Positions 1-10,514 of a stretch of DNA of 64,000 nucleotides are shown in pieces. Origin of the DNA: Prorocentrum cordatum (Eukaryota; Sar; Dinophyceae; Prorocentrales; Prorocentraceae); the NCBI GenBank assembly GCA_963575745.1, contig CAUYUJ010015760.1, positions 894,147 through 958,146 of the forward strand, read 5' to 3'. Position 1 is the stretch's first letter. Each line of letters begins with the position of its first letter. Below the pieces are notes generated by a model. It saw nothing but the letters and a program-made list of their open reading frames with translations, had not been told where the DNA came from and searched no databases. The position numbers were made by a program, and so were the translations under genes.

Positions 1-404
1 CGCCTCTGGTATGATTGAAGTGAATGCACACATGACGTCGCCATTTACGCAGCAAAGAGCGACATGTAATTGAGCAGAAAGGCTGGGAAGCAGTGGACGA
101 AGGACGGTGAGGACGGAGGAACCGAGTATGCATTGCGACCGACGTAGTAGTGAAGCGTTGCGTGCGGTGGCACAGGTAAGCGCTCTGTTTGGCTGGTCCT
201 GCTGATGGCGTTTCTCCACCTGCTCTCCAGCGGCCCATCATCCCTGGTGGTGTTGCGGAGTAAGTGCCCATGTGCGTGACGCTGCTCAAGCATGAAGAGA
301 AGCCAGGAGCAGTTGAGCTCATACCTACTGCAGCAGCAAGCTTGCATCTGTGCAGTTGCGATGACCGTTCTCTGCACACCTCGCTTGCATTTGGTGGGAA
401 CCCT
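1..404. other. No gene supported
   Basis: Short overlapping open frames occur on both strands, but none shows a recognisable domain, signal peptide or consistent composition. I see no RNA gene and no strong repeat here. Confidence 0.4.
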
Positions 405-1530
405 TCTTTCGAGGGGGCCTTCTTGGGAGTGCTCCTGGAGGCCACTTGGGACGTTTTGCAAAGCTCATGTTCCATCAGGAGGCCGTGAAGGCCGCGGGTG
501 CAACAGGCGACGACGACGACGACGCTGGGATGCTTGTCGGGATCTCTTCGGAGCGCTTTCGGGGGCCTCTGGCGGACAGTTTGGGGACGTTTTAAGAGAC
601 CTGTGGGCGGATATACGAGCCATCCGCGGGTGCAAAAGGCGGCGACGACGACGACGTTAAGGTGAGTCAGAGCTCTAGGCATGCTTGTCGGGGTGTAGCG
701 TTTTCGAGGGCCTCTGGTGGGCAGTTGGGGGCGGTTGGGGAGACTCTGGGAGGGCCTCTTGGGAGCCTTTTGGGGGACCCGTGTCGGGGTCTCTTCGGAG
801 CGCTTTCGGGGGCCTCTGGTGGGCAGGTTGGGGACGTTTTAAGAGACTAATGGGCGGATATCCGATCCATCCGCGGGTGCAAAAGGCGGCGATGACGACG
901 ACGCTGACGTGGGTCAGAGTTAGATTCTAGGGATCCTTTTCGGGGTGTCTTCGGAGCGCTGTCGAGAGCCTGTGGTGGGCATGCTTGGGGCGTCAGGGGA
1001 GACTCTGGGAGGGCCTCTTGTAAGCTTTGTGGGGGCCTGCAGGTTCTTCCTGGGGGCTTCTTGGGGACGTCTTGGAGTCCTCTTGGGGCCTCCAAAAGAG
1101 CTTCTCGGGGGCGAGGGCTCGAGATATCCCTTCGGGTCTCCCGTCTGGGCATCCTCTTGGAACCGTCTTGGGTGTTTCTTTGCCTGTTTTGGAGGCGTCT
1201 CGGGCCGTCTTCGGGCCCTTGTGGGCCCCTGTGGGAACGCCTTGAAGGACTTTGGGCCGTCTTGGGGCGATCTTTGGGGCCTCTTGGGCCGTCGTAGAGC
1301 GTCGAGAAGCGGAAGAGGGAAGGACGCCAAGATCCTGAAACAAGTTATGGGAAATTCAAGAATTATGCGTCTGGGGCCTTCTTGGGAGTGCTCCTGGAGG
1401 CCTCTTGGGGCGCTTTGCAGGTCTTATGGGCCTTCAGGAGGCCGTGAAGGCGTCTTGGGCATTTGGTTTAGCGATGCTGGGCTCTCTTGGACCGTCTTGG
1501 GGGCCTCTTCTGGGGGATACGTCTACTTGC
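405..1530. repeat. GC-rich 'CTTGGGGCC' minisatellite region
   Basis: The stretch consists of degenerate short units of the type CTTGGGGCCTCTTGGG with longer nested repeats. The segment at about 405-495 (ending in GGAGGCCGTGAAGGC) recurs at about 1373-1450. A module with 'CCGCGGGTGCAA' followed by GACGAC triplets occurs at about 494, 627 and 869. The same minisatellite family, in either orientation, recurs at 5.46-6.48 kb, 8.03-8.23 kb, 16.1-16.8 kb and in the linkers of the tandem gene array. The open frames through it on both strands come from the absence of stop codons in the unit. Confidence 0.75.
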
Positions 1531-3350
1531 CCAACGTGCCAGCATGTGCATTCTAATCGTCTACAGTCTACACCTGCTCAAGCATTTTGCCAGGAGTGGG
1601 TGTGGACTTCAGCCAAGTGGTGGCAGCTACAGAATGCCGCCACTAGAGAAACGGCTGCGAGCAAAAGCCCGTGACTGTGCCCTCCTTGTCCATGCCCGGT
1701 CTCTGGGCTGAAACTGGCTCAAAAAGGGCGACCGCCTACCGAGCTCGCTGTAGTTAGTGCCTCGTTTGCTTCATCTGTTTTACTTGCGCCTTCTATGCCC
1801 TGGGTAAGAAAGAAGGGCCTCTTCGGGCACGCTTAGCCAGTCCTGGCGCTTTGTTGGGACCTGGGGCCCCCCGGGAGGGATGCGTATCTGGGTGGCGACC
1901 CATCCCCGGGACCCCCCCCCAGGACCGCCCCCCCGGGACCCTCGGGACCCCCTCCCCGGGGATATCTCCACCGCCGCGACACCCCCAGACCCCCCCCCCC
2001 CGGGCGGGATTCCCTCTGGGACCGCCCCGGGGCCCTCCCCAGGACTCTCCCCGACGGGGGGGGGATGGAATGAGGCTTCCTTTCGATTGAACTTCGACGG
2101 GAGAGGGTTCAAAAGGAGGGGTTTCCCTTCGATTGAATTACTATGTTAGTCAATTTCGCTTTGGCTGGCGCGTTTGGGGAGGATGGCCCGGGAAATGGGG
2201 AGGAGCGGCGACGGGCCCAGGGAAATGGGGACCGCAGGGAAAGGAGCCGCAGGGACGACGACTAACGAATGACGGAGCGGACGACTCGAACGGACAAGCC
2301 TATCACGCACGCCGACAGGATCGGCGGATTTGAATGGACAGAACCTGGGTTGGATCGCCAGACTGTTTTATTGTTAGCTCGGGTGTTAGCTAGATCGGCA
2401 ATTCGTAATTAGTAACTAGAACGCAAGAGAGCGAACCTCACCGTTACCTCCCAAGAGTCTAGTTAATTCGTCACATACTTAGATCGATCGGTCGATTGTC
2501 AGCTGTTGTTAGACCGTTTGTCCCATGATCGTCCCGTGCGTTTGCCCCACTTTTGTCCCGCATTGGGTTGGTGACTGCCTTGTGGCTGTACCGTTGGAGC
2601 CAATGTGGAGAGAGAGAGAGAGACGAAAAAAGAGGTGTGTGTGTATGTCGTCATGTAAGTCATCAGTTTGGTAAGCCGATGCTCAGGACGTATAGCTGCG
2701 TTACTTCTCTGACTCGGTAATGAGATACGGCAGTACTTCGTTACCCGTGGCAGCTGTACAGGTTGTATTTGTATCGTTATGTTCATAGCTATGCTATTCC
2801 ATGATTGACCATCCCATCAAGTAGAAACTAAACACTATAATACACAGGTCGAGTTCGACGGTTGGTACTCCAGTGGGCAAAACGATATTTCGTTTGTGAC
2901 ATCGCATGTTATATCACTTATGTTTATGCCGTAAATCATGTACGGGGACGTGCATTTGTATGTTCGACCTGTCATCTAGAGAACCGCTAAAGTGCACACG
3001 ATTCTGCATTAAGCTATGTAGTTACTCCGTGCAGTACGTTTCGTGTGCTGATTGTTGATGAGATGTTGTTGCTGCTGTCGGCGCGACACCATCGCACACC
3101 GAACGTTGCACACACATATATCCCAGGTGCCGGGGGCTGTTTCACCTCGCAGCGCCCGGCCTTGGCCGCAATGCTTTGGGGCATCATCCGCTGGGGCAGG
3201 GGCCCCCCCACATCTCACACAAGGCGCTGCATAGCTAGACAGCCCACGCTGGATACGTGGTCCCATCCCTGACATCTCACCCACCTGCTCATCAGGGGAC
3301 CAGCCCGCTGGGCTGACCGGTCCCTGGACCACCCACTTTGCTGTCCCACG
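1531..3350. other. Gene-free stretch with a C-rich tract
   Basis: About 1855-2070 is a low-complexity tract of C runs (GGGACCCCC-like units). The remainder, including 2150-3000 with lower GC, has only short frames without recognisable content. I see no RNA gene or mobile-element signature. Confidence 0.4.
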
Positions 3351-3354
3351 GCGA

Positions 3355-3735
3355 CAGCCACTCTCCCTCCGGTGACAGGGGGGCGTCGGCAGAAGCAGCC
3401 CCCCCCTGCGCGCCACCCACTTTTGCTGTCCGGCGGCGACAGCCACCCACCCTTCGGTGACAGGGGGACGTCGGCAGAAGCAACCCCCCCTGCGCGCCAG
3501 CCTACCGGCCTGATGTCTCAGGCCTCAGTTTTGGCAGCTTCAGCTCCGGCGGCGAGTAGCTGCGACTCCCCGGGACCCACCCCCGGAGGCGCATCTCACT
3601 GCTGGCCCACATTCAACAGAGACCTCGGCGGCGATTAGCTGCGACCCCCACGATGTAAACGGTTCCTAGCGGCGATTAGCTGCGACCCCCCGTTCTTCCA
3701 CGCAGGTGCTCGCGGCGAGTAGCTGCGACCCCCTG
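3355..3735. repeat. Short tandem repeats (CGGTGACAGGGGG and GCGATTAGCTGCGACC units)
   Basis: A ~60-bp unit containing CGGTGACAGGGGG, CGTCGGCAGAAGCA and a C-run is duplicated at about 3370 and 3452. It is followed by four spaced copies of a unit containing GGCGANTAGCTGCGACCCC at about 3550, 3629, 3671 and 3713. No coding potential is evident. Confidence 0.7.
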
Positions 3736-4480
3736 GGCGTTCCATGTGCCAGGCCGCGGCCCCTGGCCCGCGGCTGCAGTGTACCTGGCCGTGGGGCGAG
3801 GCGTTGCGTCCCCTCGCCTCTCCCCTCCCAGGCTCGGTGGGTGTCCCCCACCCGCGGCTTCGGGCTCGCCCGTCGCGGCCTTTGCGTTTTGGCTGTGCCC
3901 CCCCCCCCCCCTCCCTGCTCGCACCGTGGCACGCGCTGCTCATGGTCTTTCTTGGCCCCCTCAGCGGCAGTTTCCACGGCTGTGGGGAGACACCTGGTGC
4001 GTGTCGGCGCTAGGGCTCAGGGGCAGCGCCATGCGACAGTCTGGGTTGGCTGGCCACCTCAGCTTCACTGCAGCAGGACCCCCCTGGCAGGCAGCGCAGA
4101 CGTCACCACCACCAGTGTGCCGACCGTCGCCGCCCGACAGTGGGGCTGCCCACGCCGGCGGATCTCTATGGCTCCCCCCGGCACTGGGGGGCGGATTACT
4201 GAGGACTGGGCGCTGAGTGGTTCAGCCTACAACGCCTGTGCAGCCTTAGGTTTTTCCTCTGTCGCGCACTGTTTCTGGTTACGGCCGCACAGCCGTTCGG
4301 CTTGTGCAGGTCGGCAAGGAGTCTGGCGCCGCCCTGGCGACTCACTTCGATGCATCCGCACATTCATCACGGCGGCTTGCCCACTTCGGTTCGGGCTGCG
4401 GCACCTAAGTGCGTTTGCCCTGAGCATTTAGTTCATTTTGTTCTGTGCACGTGCAAGTGCGAGTTTGTCTTGCAGGTGCG
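3736..4480. other. No gene supported
   Basis: Several overlapping open frames of up to about 240 codons exist on the plus strand, but they are arginine/proline/serine-rich products of GC-rich DNA with no recognisable motif. Confidence 0.35.
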
Positions 4481-4489
4481 AGCTTTGTC

Positions 4490-5140
4490 CGCCGACTCTG
4501 GCGGCAAATCGTCTTGCAAATTCGCCCCGTACCGTGTCCCAGACGCCGCTTCCGCTCCTTGTCCGTTGCCCCCGAGCCGCTGACCAAAAAAAATATCCCC
4601 ACCAGCTGTGGCTGGCACCGAATTCCATGACAGTTTGTCTGTGCACGTGCCCGAGCTCTCAGGTTACCCCTTCCGTCAGCTCCCCTTCAGTTTCGCTGCT
4701 GCTTTGTGAGCGGGCCGGCCGGCCTGTGCCTGTTGTGGCTAATTAGCTTAGCCCGTGCCCCGGACTTTGTTTTTGCCGCCTGGCCCTTATCTCGCGGCCG
4801 CGGCCAAAAAAAATACCCCCACCAGCATTTAGGCTGGCCCGTGCCCCGGACCCCCTTTTGCCACCTGCCCTCTGCTGCGCGGCCGCGACTAAAAAAAATA
4901 TCCACACCAGCCGCGAACCCCAACCAGCCCCTCATTCGGCAGTGAGGGATCTGTGCCTGGACCCCAGTGCAGCCGCAGCCTGAGCAGCCGTGGTAGGTAG
5001 TTAGTTCGGCCCTCGACCACTAGCCCGCGCCCGCCGCTTGCTTTCGCTGCAAATTAGTAGGTACCCCAACCCGGACTTACTTGGACGGCGCCTGCGTTTT
5101 CGCGTGCGCCCGCGACCAAAAAAATAGTTCCACCAGCCCG
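4490..5140. repeat. Four degenerate repeats centred on A7-8 / CCACCAGC
   Basis: A motif of 7-8 A residues followed by TAYCCCCACCAGC occurs at 4584-4606, 4804-4826, 4889-4911 and 5116-5137. It is usually preceded by a GC-rich GCGGCCGCG segment and a 'GCCCGTGCCCCGGAC' segment. The two middle copies are about 85 bp apart and the outer spacings are about 220 bp. On the minus strand the motif reads as GCTGGTGGGGATA followed by a T-run. Confidence 0.7.
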
Positions 5141-5194
5141 TCCAGAAATTAGTCTTAGGGGAATGGAGGGTATGAGGGAAGCGGGGGAGCATGC

Positions 5195-5460
5195 AGAAGA
5201 ACAAAGGGCGTGGTGAGCCGCCATATACCCCAAGAGGGGGAGGATGTAGGAGGAGATGTCGTCGTCGGAGTAGGAGGAGGAAAAGGAGCAAGAGGAGGAG
5301 CAGGAGCACGAGGGGGAGGAGAAGGAAGAGGAAAATGAGGAGGAGGAGGAGATGGATGACTGCGAGGACGAGGAGGACGAGAAGGAGGACAAGGAAAAGG
5401 AGGAGGAGGAGGAGGAGGAGGGGGAGGGGGAGGAGGGTGGAGGAAGAAAAAGAGGAGTAG
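5195..5460. repeat. Purine-rich (AGG/GAGGA)n tract
   Basis: About 260 bp of nearly pure A/G on the plus strand, dominated by AGG and GAGGAG units. It creates arginine/glutamate-rich or serine/leucine-rich open frames on both strands that should not be read as genes. Confidence 0.85.
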
Positions 5461-6480
5461 GAGGACAATGGCGAGCTTGGGGGCCTCTTGGGCCGTCTTT
5501 GGGGCTTCTTGGCGGTCCCAGGGGCCTCGTGCGGATATCGGGGAGCCTCTTGTGGCCTCTTGGGGGTCTCTTGGGAGCCTCTTTGATGCCTTTTGGGGGC
5601 CTCATGGCGCCTCTTGGGGCCATCTTGGGGCACTCTTGGGGCGCTCTCGGGAACCTTCGGGGCGCTCTTGGGGCCATATTGGAGGAGATCTATCAAAAAA
5701 GGGGGGTCGTACATTAGCGCTGCCCCTCTAGAGTGCTTCGAATCGCCTCTGATGCCCTTCTTGAGGCCAGAATCCTTCCAAAACCTACAGACCATACATG
5801 TGTTGTGCTTTTTCGCTCTTGGAGCCGTCTTGGGCCAGAGCCTCTTGGGGCCTCTTGGGGGTCTCTTGGGAGCCTCTTGGAGGCATCTTGGGGGCCTCTT
5901 GGGGCCTCTTGGGGCCCTCTTGGGGCGCTCTTGTGGCGCTCTTGGGAGCCTTCGGGGCGCTCTTGGGGCCATCTTGGAGGAAATCTACCAAAGAAGGGGG
6001 GGTCGTATATTAGCGCTGCCCCTCTAGAGTGCCTCGAGTCGCCTCTGATGCCCTTCTTGAGGCCAGAATCCTTCCAAAACCTAAAGAACATACATGTGTT
6101 GTGCTTTTTCGTTGTTTCGCTCTTGGAGCCGTCTTGGGCCATCTTGGGGGCCTATTGGGGCTTCTTGGGGGTCCCTTGGGGGTTTCTTGGGGGCCTCTTG
6201 GGTGCCCTTTGGGGCCTCTTGGGGCCCTCTTGGGGCGCTCTTGGGGCGTTCTGGGGGGCCTTCGGGGCGCTCTTGGGGCCATCTTGGAGGAGATCTATCA
6301 AAGAAGGGGGGGGGGTCGTATATTCGCCGTGCCCCTCTAGCCTCGAATCGCCTCTTGCCCCCCCCCCCCCCCCCAAGAGGCCCAAATCCTTCCAAAACCT
6401 GAGGAAGATCACTGTTTTGTGCTTTTTCGTGTGTTCGTTCTTGGAGCCGTCTTGGGCCATCTTGGACGCCCCAACGACCC
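5461..6480. repeat. ~300-bp tandem repeat, three copies
   Basis: The anchor segment (GGGGTCGTAYATT, CTGCCCCTCTAGAGTGC, CCTTCCAAAACCT, TTGTGCTTTTTCG) recurs at about 5703, 6000 and 6309, giving periods of about 298 and 309 bp. Between anchors lie CTTGGGGCC minisatellite units. The third copy contains a long C-run at about 6357-6374. The roughly 100-codon frames in each unit are repeat-derived. Confidence 0.85.
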
Positions 6481-6608
6481 GCGGAACCCCTCGTCCAGGT
6501 CGGTGGGGAGGGGTAAGGGGCGGGGTAAACTCCTCCCCGAAAAGGGAAAGAAGGGGGTTGGCAGAGGACGCGCTCTAGAACCACCTACGCCCTAAATGGC
6601 TGGTGGGA

Positions 6609-7569
6609 TTATTCCGACGGAAGGGCTTCACATGAACATTTGTGTAGCTTGCCCTTACCCTTTCCCTCCTCACCCTGACGGACGTTCTCCTCTCGCCCGC
6701 CGTTCTGCCCTCACCTACTCCCTACTCCCCCTTCTTATGTTTCTCCTCCTCCTCCTCCTCCTCCTTCTGCTTCTCCACTTCCTCATCATCACCCCCTCCC
6801 TACCCCTTCCCCGCCCTCGTCCTTTCCATGTTTCTTCTCCGCGCGCTCCTCCCCTTCCCCCTGGTCGGGGCAAGCAAATCGATATTCCTCGGCGCCGTCG
6901 CCGCCGCGGCCAGAGCGCGCGCATTCCCCGACGGCTGGTTCGTGAAGCCTTTGGGACAACCCCGCGGACCCAGGGATGAAGCCGAGCAGCTCGCCGCGGA
7001 TCTTGGCTTCGTGTTGCCTCCCGCCTGAGCGCCGCGGCGCGCAGCTAGAGGCCCGCGGGGTTGTCCCAACGGTCTGGCTCGCGGGGTTGTCCCGACGGCC
7101 TGGCCTCGCGCCCCAGCGGCCCGCGGGGTTGTCCCAAAGGTATGGCCCGCGGGGCTGCCCCAAAGGTTTCGCGATCTAGCCGTGCGAACGCGCGCGCGTC
7201 GGCCGAGGCGGCGACGGCGCCGAGGAACATCGACTTGCTTGCCCCGACCAGGGGGAAGGGGATGTGCACATAGAGAAGCGGCAGGAGGATGAGGGGGGGG
7301 GAAGGGGTAGAGGGGGGCGATAATGAGGAGGAGGTGGAGAAGGAGGAGCAGGAGGAGGAGGAGGAGGAGGAGAATGAGGAGGAGTAGGAGGAAGGGGAAA
7401 AGGAGGATAGATATCACGAGGAGGAGGAGGAGGAGGAGGAGGAGGAGGAGGAGGAGGAGGAGGAGAGAGCTGAGCTCAGGGCGAGAGGGGGATGTCCGTT
7501 AGGGCGACGGGGGAAGGACTAAGGGTAATCTAAACATATTCGCATGCGGGGTCATTCCGTCGGAGTAAT
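6609..7569. mobile_element. ~0.96-kb fold-back (long inverted repeat) element
   Basis: The two ends are reverse complements: ATTATTCCGACGGAA at 6609 matches TTCCGTCGGAGTAAT at about 7555-7569. Similarity continues inward through arms of about 350 bp, with one arm carrying a CTCC-rich tract (about 6725-6790) and the other a GAGG-rich tract (about 7280-7460). Both arms contain CCTTCCCCCTGGTCGGGGCA (plus strand at about 6849, minus strand at about 7265) followed by a segment that can encode FPLVGASKS. The centre (about 6955-7150) holds several CGGGGTTGTCCC units. The arms are clearly homologous but diverged. This resembles a fold-back/MITE-like transposon, but no transposase or target-site duplication is evident. 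Confidence 0.7.
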
Positions 7570-9310
7570 TACATGTTGCCGACGACCCGCTCGGATTACC
7601 AACGTTAAATGCGGGACCCATAGGGAGGGGGTTCCCGCCTGAGACTTCCTCACAATTCACTCACAGACGAGGCTCCCGCTCGATACATCCTCCAAATTCA
7701 GGCCTGAGGAGCCCAAGAGTGACGACAGTGACAAGTTGCCGATGACCCGCCGGGATTACCAACATGAGGTGCGGGACCCATGTGGAGGGGGTTCCCGCCT
7801 GAGACTTCCTCCCCTGCCCTCCAAGACGCGCTCCGCGGCCAGGCTCATGATGCGTCTTACTTAGTATCGTGGTGATTGCCTTCGATGTGGTAAGGACAGG
7901 CTGTTTGGGCTGACAATCTGCCAATTGCCACTTGAACCACTTCATCTCGCGGAAGGATCGAGTGCTCGCAGTAAGGAAAAAACAAAACAAAACAAAAAAA
8001 AGGAGAGCCCCCATGAGTGACGTGGGAGTCCCCCAGGAGGCCCACACAGGGCCCCAAGACGAGCCAAGCCCCCAAGACGGCCCAAGAGGGCCCCAAAACG
8101 GCTCGATGGGGGCCCCGAAGACGGCTCTGAAAGGCCCCAAGACAGCTCAAGAGGGCCCCAGGACGACCACAGGGAGCCCCAAGACGGCTCATGAAGGGCC
8201 CATGAGGGCCCCAAGGGGCAGCCAATATTTCCTCCAGATTCAAGCCCGCGGAGCCCAAAAGTGACGACAGTTACAGGTTGCCGATGACCCGCTCGGATTA
8301 CCAAAATGAAGTGCGGGACCCATGGGGAGGGGGCTCCCGCCGGAGATTTCCTCACAATTCACTCACAGACGAGGCTCCCGCTCGATACTTCCTCCACATT
8401 CAGGGCTGAGGAGCCCAAAAGTGACGACAGTTACAGGTTGCCGATGACCCGCCCGGATTACCAACATGCAGTGCGGGACCCATAGGGAAGGGGCTCCCGC
8501 TTGAGACTTCTTCGCGCTTCACTCACTGACGAGGCTCCCGCTTGATACTCCCTCCAAATTCAGGCCTGCTGAGCCCAAAAATGAAGACAGTTACATGTTG
8601 CCGATGACACGCTCGGATTACCAACATGAAATGCGGGACCCAGAGGCAGGGGGCTCCCGCCTGAGACTTCCTCCCAATTCACGCACAGACGAGGCTCCCG
8701 CTTGGATATCCCCTTCAGATTCAAGCCTGGGGAGCCCAAAAGTGACGGCAGTTACAGGTTGCCGATGACCCGTTCGGATTACCAACATGAAGTGCGGGGC
8801 CCATAGGGAGGGGCTCCCGCCTGAGATTTCCTCGCAAGTCACTCACACACGAGGGTCCCGCCTGACACTTCTTCCAAATTCAGGGCTGAGGAGCCCAAAA
8901 GTGACGACAGTTACAGGTTGCCGATGACCCGCTCGGATTACCAACATGAAGTGCGGGACCCATAGGGAGGGGATTCCCGCTTGAGACTTCCTTACAATTC
9001 ACTCACAGACAAGGCTCCCGCTTGATACTCCCTCCAAATTCAGGCCTGAAGAGCCCAAAAGTGACGACAGTTACAGGTTGCCGATGACCCGCTCGGATTA
9101 CCAACATGAAGTGCGGGACCCATAAGGAGGGGGCTCCCGCCTGAGACTTGTTTGCAATTCACACACACAGACGAGGCTCCCGCTTGATACTTCCTCCAGG
9201 CCTGAGGAGCCCAAAAGTGACGACAGTTACAGGTTTCCGATGACCCGCTCGGATTACGAAGACGAAGTGCGGGACCCATAGGGAGGGGGCTCCCGCTTGA
9301 GACTTTCTCG
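7570..9310. repeat. ~160-bp satellite, about nine copies
   Basis: The conserved box GTTGCCGATGACCCG is found at about 7574, 7736, 8278, 8438, 8597, 8758, 8918, 9078 and 9233 (the last with TTTCCG). The period is 155-162 bp except where 7803-8229 interrupts the array. Each unit also carries TGCGGGACCCATAGG, GGCTCCCGC and GAGCCCAAAAGTGACG. I see no gene; minus-strand frames of 70-80 codons simply follow the repeat. Confidence 0.9.
7803..8229 (+). repeat. Copy of the retrogene 3' UTR plus flank, inside the satellite
   Basis: From CCCCTGCCCTCCAAG at about 7803 the sequence matches the 3' untranslated region of the tandem-array gene at about 17757, 20649 and 23533. It ends in an A-rich stretch at about 7976-8002. 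This is followed by the same 3' flank (GGAGAGCCCCC, then GAGTG) and GC-rich minisatellite as the array, up to GGGGCAGCCA. It interrupts a satellite unit. The A-rich stretch is longer than the A6 in the complete copies and looks like an eroded poly(A) tail. Confidence 0.8.
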
Positions 9311-9830
9311 GTGATGAGTGAGTGAGTGAGTGAGTGAGTGAGTGAGTGAGTGAGTGGGTGGGTGGGTGGGTGGGTGGGTGGGTGGGTGGGTGGGTGAGTG
9401 ATGATGATGATGAGTGGTGATGAGTGCGATGATAACGATGATGATGATGGTGGTGATGATTATGAGGATGAGAGGGAAAGTGAGAGAGAAAGAGAGAGGG
9501 AGGAGGAGGAGGAAAGATCCTGCGCGGACGGTGTCCAGAGAAAACAAGAACCCCACATATGATGTGGGGAAATACAAAGAGGAGGATGGAGAGGCGGAGG
9601 TGGAGGAGGTGGAGGCGCAGACGAGGGACAGAGAGAGGAAGAAGAGGAGGAAGAGGAGGAGGAGGAGGAGGACGGCTCCAGACCGAATCACTGCTTGGAC
9701 GTCGTCGACGTCGTCGTCGTGGTGGTGGCGGTCCTCGTCGTCGTGATCGTCGTCGTCATCGTTGTCGTCGCCTTCGTCGTTACTCGTCGCCGCCCCTATC
9801 GTGGTTGTCGTCGCCGATGATCACACGAGC
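9311..9830. repeat. Microsatellite cluster: (GAGT)n/(GGGT)n, (GATG)n, purine tract, (CGT)n
   Basis: GAGT units (about 9314-9356) change to GGGT units (about 9357-9394). GATGAT units, an AGG-rich purine tract (about 9480-9675) and GTCGTCGTC triplets (about 9697-9800) follow. Open frames here are low-complexity. Confidence 0.9.
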
Positions 9831-10024
9831 GAAAAGGAGATTAGCAAAACGTGGCGCTGCCGTGATTAGAAACTAAGCGCAGGAAGCGCGCGTGGTTATA
9901 GTAATATGTTCATACTTCTACTACAGGAGCTCCATTGTGAATGACGGAGAAGTGAGAGGTCGTCACACATACGGATTAGCAAAAACGTGCGCAAGAGAGA
10001 TGGACTCTCGATTTCCATCGGCGT

Positions 10025-10096
10025 CATTTAGCTCTGCAGGAGGCGTTTGTGGTCCGCGTGTGTGATCCGCCGCCGTTTACCTCGCTCAAGTCTTTC
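10025..10096 (+). repeat. Split direct repeat A1
   Basis: 72 bp starting CATTTAGCTCTGCAGG and ending CAAGTCTTTC. It matches A2 at 15785-15856 with one substitution (A versus G at 10041/15801). Confidence 0.9.
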
Positions 10097-10514
10097 AGGG
10101 AAGGCCAGCGTCTCTCGTTGAAGCGGTGCCCGACTTCGTGCGTTCCCTTCAGACTGCAGTGATAGTATGTGGCGCGGCCGATCCCTGTCCCTCGGGCATC
10201 GGCGGGCCGGCGCTGAACCGGCCACCCCTCAGCTGCTCTTGCCCCGCTGGGGAGCGGCTCCTGACGGCGGCGCATCTCTCGACCGCCTTTCGAAGTGCTG
10301 GGCTCTCGGCTTCTTGCACGGCTTCGCGGCTGGGCTCCTGGTGTCCGCTGTCGTCATCCTTGCGAGGCTCAGCGCAGGAGGAGGCCGTCAGCGCCTTCTG
10401 CGCGCACGAGTGTGCAGGAGGAGAGCGCCGTCCACGGGCAGACCGACTTCGTGAATGTGGCGGCGGAGCAGGCCCGTCAGGGTCGGCGGAGGGCCTCAGC
10501 GTCTCGCTGACGCG

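Noticed and set aside
5001-5972. 323-codon minus-strand frame with leucine-rich and proline/arginine-rich parts
   Set aside because: It crosses the AGG tract and the ~300-bp tandem repeat; the apparent leucine-rich membrane segment is (CTC)n.
8110-8170. CGGCTCAAG motifs in the GC-rich minisatellites as leader fragments
   Set aside because: They belong to the CCCCAAGACGGCTCAAGAGG minisatellite unit and recur dozens of times without the rest of the leader.
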